Source: Scytonema sp. UIC 10036
Lineage (GTDB): Bacteria > Cyanobacteriota > Cyanobacteriia > Cyanobacteriales > Nostocaceae
Assembly (NCBI RefSeq): GCF_009725235.1
Contig: NZ_WJFC01000183.1
Coordinates: 1-26,946, forward strand
Length of the DNA stretch: 26,946 nt
Reading direction: 5' to 3'
Position numbers and translations under genes: made by a program. Under the pieces are notes generated by a model, which was given only the letters and a program-made list of their open reading frames with translations, was not told the origin of the DNA and ran no database searches. Positions 22,995 through 26,946 of this stretch are shown piece after piece. The stretch's first letter is position 1. Each line of letters starts with the position of its first letter.

Positions 22995-25112
22995 ATGAAA
23001 AACAATCAGCAATTTTGCCTCTCTTGGTGGTTAACTAGCAGTATCCTGCTGGTGCTAGGAATTTGTACCACATCCAATACTACTGTTTTTGGTAATAATT
23101 CCCATAGTAAGGCTGAACAAGTTTCTCAGACTAACTTTCCTCTGGGTTTCTCAGTGAACAAAATAGATACCACGGTAGATCCTAAACAGGACTTCCATCG
23201 ATTTGCCGCAGGCAAATGGCTAGATGCTGCTAACATTCCTCCTGACCAATTGAGCATCTCCGCGATCGATCTACTGACAATTCAGGTTTCCCAGCAATTA
23301 GAGCAGATAACACAACAGACTGTCGCCCAAAGTACCAAAGCAGCAAAAGGCAGCCCACTGCAACAAGTGGGTGATTTATATGCTTCGGGAATGGATGTGA
23401 AGCAGCTAGAAAGTTTAGGAGTCTCCCCCCTGAAGTCACTATTTGACCGTGTTCAGGCGATCGATTCGCCGCAACAGTTAACGAAAACTCTTGCCCAGCT
23501 GCAAATAAAACTTAGTAGGCCACTTATTGTGCAGGTGGGCATAAGTCCCGATCCTCAAAATAACAAAATCAATACCATCGTCCTAGTTGGTAGTAGTTTG
23601 GGCTTACCATCTCAAGAGGATTATTTGAGCCCCAACAGAGATGTTATCCGCAAAGCCTATTTGGATTATGTGGCAGATGCCCTGACAATTGCTGGTAGCT
23701 CTTTAGCAGAAGCGACATCCGCAGCTAAGAAAATTTTAGAAATTGAGACTCGCATTGCCAGCAAACAACTTACCCCTGCCGAGCGGAGAAATCCCAACCG
23801 CAAGTTTAAAAAGATATCCTTTGCCCAGCTTCAGTCTTTGTTGTCAAATTTAGACATGAAGCTATATTTTCAGGAGTTAAAATTACCTATTAAAGGAAAT
23901 GTCGTTGTTGTCGATGTTGGCTCATTGGTAGAGCTAAACCAGATACTGAAAGAATATCCTATCAATGACATCAAGACTTATTTACGTTGGGGTTTGTTAA
24001 ACCAAAACATCGCTTACTTAACTCCGGCATTTGACAAGCCTTCACTCGCTCTGAACAAGGCATATTATGGTAAGGACTTTAAATTTCAATCGCGTAACAA
24101 ACGTGTGACTGATATCATCTCCGAAAAATACGGTCATCCCTTGTCTCAACTCTATGTCAAAAAACATTTTTCTCCCGAAGCTAAAAAACAGGTAGAGGGA
24201 ATAATCCAGCAAATCAAAACTTTGTTCAGGGAGCGACTGGAAGCAAATAAATGGCTGACTGATGCTACCCGCAAGTCAGCACTGGAGAAAATAGACCGCA
24301 TGGCGATCAAAGTAGGGTATCCAGAGAAATGGATCGATTATTCCAGTGTTGATATTCGCCGAGATGACTTTTTTGGTAACGCGATCCGAACTAATGAATT
24401 TCTCAATCGCCGAGAGATGTCCCAGTTTGGCAAACCCGTTACCCGCGACGAATTTGACGTTCCGAGATTTACATTACCTATTATTGTTAATGCAGCTTAC
24501 AATCCCAGCATAAACGGATTTGAGATTCCTGCAGCTTTCCTACAACCACCATTTTTCGATCCCAAAGCTGATGCAGCCGTGAACTTTTGTTCGATGGGAG
24601 CTGTGATTGGACATGAAATGACTCACGGCTTTGATAGTCAAGGGCGGCTCTACAATGCTCAAGGTAATCTGCAAAATTGGTGGACCGATCGAGATTCTGC
24701 CAAATTCCTAGCCCAGACCGACAAACTGGTGAAGCAGGCTGATAATTTTGAAGTTCTACCGGGGGTGAGATTGAACGGAAAACTTACTGTCGGGGAAAAT
24801 CTGGCTGATATTGGTGGTGTCAGCCTAGCTTATCAAGCACTAGAGCAGTATTTGCAGAAAAATCCTCAAGCCAATCAAAAGATTAATGGCTATACACCCC
24901 AACAGCGTTGCTTCATTGCTTGGTCGCAGTTATGGGCAATGAAAGTTAATGAAGGCGCTCTCCGCCAAAATACAGCAACAGATCCCCATCCCATAGGAGC
25001 TTATCGTGGCATTGCTCCTTTACAACATGAGGACGGTTTTTTCAAAGCCTTTGACATCAAACCGGGTGATCCAATGTGGCGCGATGAAAAAGATCGCGTG
25101 ACGATTTGGTAA
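22995..25112 (+). CDS. M13-family (neprilysin-like) zinc metallopeptidase
   Basis: 705 residues from the ATG at 22995; a TTG four codons earlier is also open. An N-terminal hydrophobic segment (about 11-30) acts as a signal or anchor. The catalytic zinc motif HEMTH lies at about 539-543 in GAVIGHEMTHGFDSQGR, and the third ligand and catalytic motif GENLADIGG at about 598-606. The substrate-binding NAAYNPSINGFEIPAAFLQPP (about 497-517) matches the conserved NAYY.P..N of M13 enzymes. The protein ends in VTIW; M13 members typically end in VW or similar. Length is normal. It is expected to cut small peptides in the periplasm or at the cell surface. It is monocistronic and lacks the shared promoter element. 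Confidence 0.95.
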   Translation: MKNNQQFCLSWWLTSSILLVLGICTTSNTTVFGNNSHSKAEQVSQTNFPLGFSVNKIDTTVDPKQDFHRFAAGKWLDAANIPPDQLSISAIDLLTIQVSQQLEQITQQTVAQSTKAAKGSPLQQVGDLYASGMDVKQLESLGVSPLKSLFDRVQAIDSPQQLTKTLAQLQIKLSRPLIVQVGISPDPQNNKINTIVLVGSSLGLPSQEDYLSPNRDVIRKAYLDYVADALTIAGSSLAEATSAAKKILEIETRIASKQLTPAERRNPNRKFKKISFAQLQSLLSNLDMKLYFQELKLPIKGNVVVVDVGSLVELNQILKEYPINDIKTYLRWGLLNQNIAYLTPAFDKPSLALNKAYYGKDFKFQSRNKRVTDIISEKYGHPLSQLYVKKHFSPEAKKQVEGIIQQIKTLFRERLEANKWLTDATRKSALEKIDRMAIKVGYPEKWIDYSSVDIRRDDFFGNAIRTNEFLNRREMSQFGKPVTRDEFDVPRFTLPIIVNAAYNPSINGFEIPAAFLQPPFFDPKADAAVNFCSMGAVIGHEMTHGFDSQGRLYNAQGNLQNWWTDRDSAKFLAQTDKLVKQADNFEVLPGVRLNGKLTVGENLADIGGVSLAYQALEQYLQKNPQANQKINGYTPQQRCFIAWSQLWAMKVNEGALRQNTATDPHPIGAYRGIAPLQHEDGFFKAFDIKPGDPMWRDEKDRVTIW

Positions 25113-25214
25113 GGAGACAAGAACAAATTTTTAACCTCTATTTTTGACATCTGGTGAGAAATCTAGGTTAATATCCCAAATTTTAGGTAATTTATTTTTT
25201 GGAGTAATTGAACA

Positions 25215-25979
25215 ATGTCACTAATTAAGCGTTGTATAGCCGAATTTGTCGGAACTTTTTGGCTAGTTTTTGGCGGTTGTGGTAGTGCAGTATTGGCAGC
25301 AACTTTTACAGCCGATGGGGCAAAGCTTGGGGAAAATACAGCATTCCCTTTAGGTATTGGGTTGGTTGGTGTTTCTTTGGCTTTTGGTCTGACGGTATTG
25401 ACGATGGCTTATGCGATCGGTCACATTTCCGGTTGTCATCTTAACCCAGCTGTTTCTTTTGGTTTGTGGGCAGCCAAGCGATTTCCTGCCTCTGAACTAT
25501 TTGTCTACATTGGTTCTCAGGTATTTGGAGCGATCGCAGGTGCAGGGGTGTTGGCTTTGATTGCTACTGGTAAACCTGGATTTGACCTAGTTAAAAGTAA
25601 TTTTGCAGCCAACGGCTTTGACACACACTCTCCCGGTGGTTATTCTCTAGTAGCTTGTTTTGTTGCTGAGTTAGCACTGACCTTTGTCTTTTTGATAATT
25701 ATCTTGGGTGCAACCGATAGCCGTGCGCCTCAAGGTTTTGCCCCAGTTGCGATTGGTTTAGGTTTAACACTAATTCACTTGATTAGTATTCCGGTAACTA
25801 ATACATCAGTTAATCCTGCGCGTAGCTTAGGTCCAGCAATTTTTGTTGGTGGCTGGGCATTACAACAATTATGGCTATTCTGGATTGCACCAATTCTCGG
25901 AGGAGTATTAGCTGGCTTGTTATACTCTAAGGTAATGGAAGTACCAAAAACAGAAAAGCAATTGTCAGAGGTTATTTAA
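25215..25979 (+). CDS. aqpZ: Aquaporin Z
   Basis: 254 residues, six membrane helices, two NPA motifs: HLNPAVS (about 75-81) and SVNPARS (about 197-203). The selectivity-filter residues fit a water-specific channel, with Phe in LAFGLTVL, His in [10 protein letters not shown], Thr in VTNTSV and the Arg after the second NPA. GGAG about 9 nt before the ATG acts as ribosome-binding site. AqpZ passes water across the inner membrane in osmotic adjustment. The polar loop before helix 2 ([12 protein letters not shown]) is typical of cyanobacterial AqpZ. Confidence 0.95.
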   Translation: MSLIKRCIAEFVGTFWLVFGGCGSAVLAATFTADGAKLGENTAFPLGIGLVGVSLAFGLTVLTMAYAIGHISGCHLNPAVSFGLWAAKRFPASELFVYIGSQVFGAIAGAGVLALIATGKPGFDLVKSNFAANGFDTHSPGGYSLVACFVAELALTFVFLIIILGATDSRAPQGFAPVAIGLGLTLIHLISIPVTNTSVNPARSLGPAIFVGGWALQQLWLFWIAPILGGVLAGLLYSKVMEVPKTEKQLSEVI

Positions 25980-26049
25980 GGTGCTATGTGTTTCCAACTT
26001 TCTCTTTAACCTAGTTCACAAACTCGGTTGAATCAAAGGGTACAGGGAA

Positions 26050-26131
26050 ACGCTCTTTGCCCACAATGGGCAAGGCTTTCAACCTTCCCGCAGGTGTGCC
26101 TTTAACTGAGGCACACCTGCGGGAAGAGCGT
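26050..26131. repeat. Large nested inverted repeat
   Basis: An 18-bp perfect stem, CTTCCCGCAGGTGTGCCT (26084-26101) with AGGCACACCTGCGGGAAG (26109-26126), has a 7-nt loop. The outer arms ACGCTCTT (26050-26057) and AAGAGCGT (26124-26131) enclose the segment, and a further hairpin GCCCA-CAA-TGGGC lies at about 26059-26071. This is a strong RNA or DNA hairpin downstream of aqpZ. Confidence 0.75.
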
Positions 26132-26293
26132 ACAGTAAATCAAAATGATGCCTGCGATCGGGCAACCTTAGTCACCAGCATTAGCGAAATTTTCCGGGAA
26201 AATTTCAGAAGTTCCCTAAATCAGACCCTACAAACTGTGTCATACCCAGAAATTTGTCACATTTATGAAGCCTTGGCTGACTTTCACTGAAAG

Positions 26294-26368
26294 CGCTCCT
26301 TCATTGGTGTTAGAGAAATAGTAGTTGTAAAACTCAGTTCCTATCTTTTTGTTAATTATGACAACTAA
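26294..26368 (-). pseudogene. Relic fragment of a paralogue of the 21493-22119 secreted protein
   Basis: The minus strand encodes VVIINKKIGTEFYNYYFSNT then NEGAL. The intact secreted protein ends VVIINEATGTEFYNYQYTDV then NEGNL. The DNA also aligns, with GTAGTTGTAAAACTCAGTTC against GATAGTTGTAGAATTCTGTT. Only this C-terminal end remains. The sequence on either side is not related, and the relic has lost its stop codon in frame. Confidence 0.72.
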
Positions 26369-26445
26369 AAGAATCGGAATATGCGGATTTATCACATAAG
26401 TGTATCATAATTTTGATTTTTTAATTAGATAATATTGAAAGGCTT

Positions 26446-26898
26446 TTAATACAAGTAAATTGCTCCGGTTTCTTGTATGTCTAAAGCACGATGACTTTCA
26501 TTTGAATTGTCAGCTTCTTCAACAGTAACCTCAACAATTTGACCTTTTAATCTAACAGTATATTGCAAGAAATAATTGGCACTGCCTGCAATATTGTAAT
26601 CAGGATAGATAACTAACTGTAGAGGATATTTAAGATTTTTGAGAGTTACGTTTTGTTTTGGTCTAATTAAAGACTGTTTAACTTTCGCATCGGTTATCCC
26701 ATAATCTATAGAAAAATCTGCTTTATTGATTATAAGAATAGTAATAGGAATCTTGCTATTTAATCTTGCCACTGGTTGCCAAAAACCATCTTTATATGTA
26801 TTAGCTGGTGGCTCTTGCGCTGTAACAGTTATGCAAGAAAATATATTTAAACTAGCGGTAGCGATAAGTAAAGAAGAAATAATTACAGATTTAAACAT
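26446..26898 (-). CDS. Secreted protein, function unknown
   Basis: 150 residues. Residues 1-27 are a signal peptide (MFKSVIISSLLIATASLNIFSCITVTAQ). The Cys at about 22 is inside the hydrophobic stretch without a clear lipobox. The mature region is beta-rich with no obvious motif: ITILIINKADFSIDYGIT near 55-70, RPKQNVTLKNLKYPLQLVIYPDY near 80-100, and YFLQYTVRLKGQIVEVTVEEA near 110-130. It resembles small secreted Ig-like proteins in general shape only. AAGGA about 10 nt upstream serves as ribosome-binding site. Upstream DNA runs off the window, so its promoter is not seen. Confidence 0.65.
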   Translation of the reverse strand: MFKSVIISSLLIATASLNIFSCITVTAQEPPANTYKDGFWQPVARLNSKIPITILIINKADFSIDYGITDAKVKQSLIRPKQNVTLKNLKYPLQLVIYPDYNIAGSANYFLQYTVRLKGQIVEVTVEEADNSNESHRALDIQETGAIYLY

Positions 26899-26946
26899 AT
26901 TTAAAAATAATTCCTTGAGCTTAAAAATAACTGGTAAATATTATAT

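Noticed and set aside
26057..26290. Plus-strand 77-codon open frame downstream of aqpZ
   Set aside because: Its first third is the translated hairpin repeat and its end overlaps the relic of the secreted-protein gene on the other strand. It starts with TTG and has no ribosome-binding site.
1..26946. tRNA, rRNA or known riboswitch
   Set aside because: I looked for cloverleaf-like and conserved riboswitch stretches by eye and saw none. A covariance-model search was not possible.

Overview
The window looks like a chromosomal or large-plasmid segment of a filamentous, probably heterocyst-forming, cyanobacterium (Nostocales type). The evidence is the repeated HIP1 octamer GCGATCGC (for example near 879, 1590 and 2380), the cyanobacterial response regulator plus CHASE2 kinase pair, many small palindromic dispersed repeats between genes, and decayed IS630-type transposases. 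The genus cannot be named from the sequence alone.

Layout. 1-2700: a truncated response regulator overlapping an intact CHASE2 sensor kinase. 2700-4100: repeats, a small secreted peptide gene, a decayed IS630-type transposase and a cluster of three 17-bp repeats. 4119-8026: a secreted protein, a four-zinc-ribbon protein, and a TPM-domain/LemA operon. 8027-12750: palindromic repeats, a PAS hybrid histidine kinase, half of a TSUP-type exporter, and a short MgtE-like Mg transporter. 12751-15700: two small membrane proteins and a second decayed transposase in repeat-rich DNA. 15713-20695: groEL with a broken carotenoid-isomerase-like oxidoreductase on the minus strand, divergent from ftsH. 20800-26946: secreted proteins, an M13 metallopeptidase, aquaporin Z, a large hairpin repeat, and a relic of one of the secreted-protein genes.

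The most notable signal is not a gene. A 16-bp element, consensus CCTCACAAnTTCCTCA, is a direct repeat of CCTCA with an 11-bp period. It occurs seven times, always between intact genes, and each copy is followed exactly 11 nt later by a TAnnnT-like -10 box (TATAAA in one case). The copies point at the region upstream of the 4119 secreted-protein gene, the zinc-ribbon gene, the TPM/lemA operon, the mgtE-like gene, the coiled-coil membrane protein, the oxidoreductase/groEL operon, and ftsH. This is the geometry of an OmpR/PhoB-type activator site overlapping the -35 region. I infer a shared, probably stress-responsive regulon of membrane and protein quality-control genes, in which FtsH, GroEL, LemA/TPM and Mg transport would be switched on together. 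The regulator cannot be identified from this window.

Several genes are visibly damaged (response regulator, TSUP exporter, oxidoreductase, both transposases, a paralogue fragment at 26.3 kb), so the region is plastic accessory DNA in which the shared promoters have nevertheless stayed well conserved.
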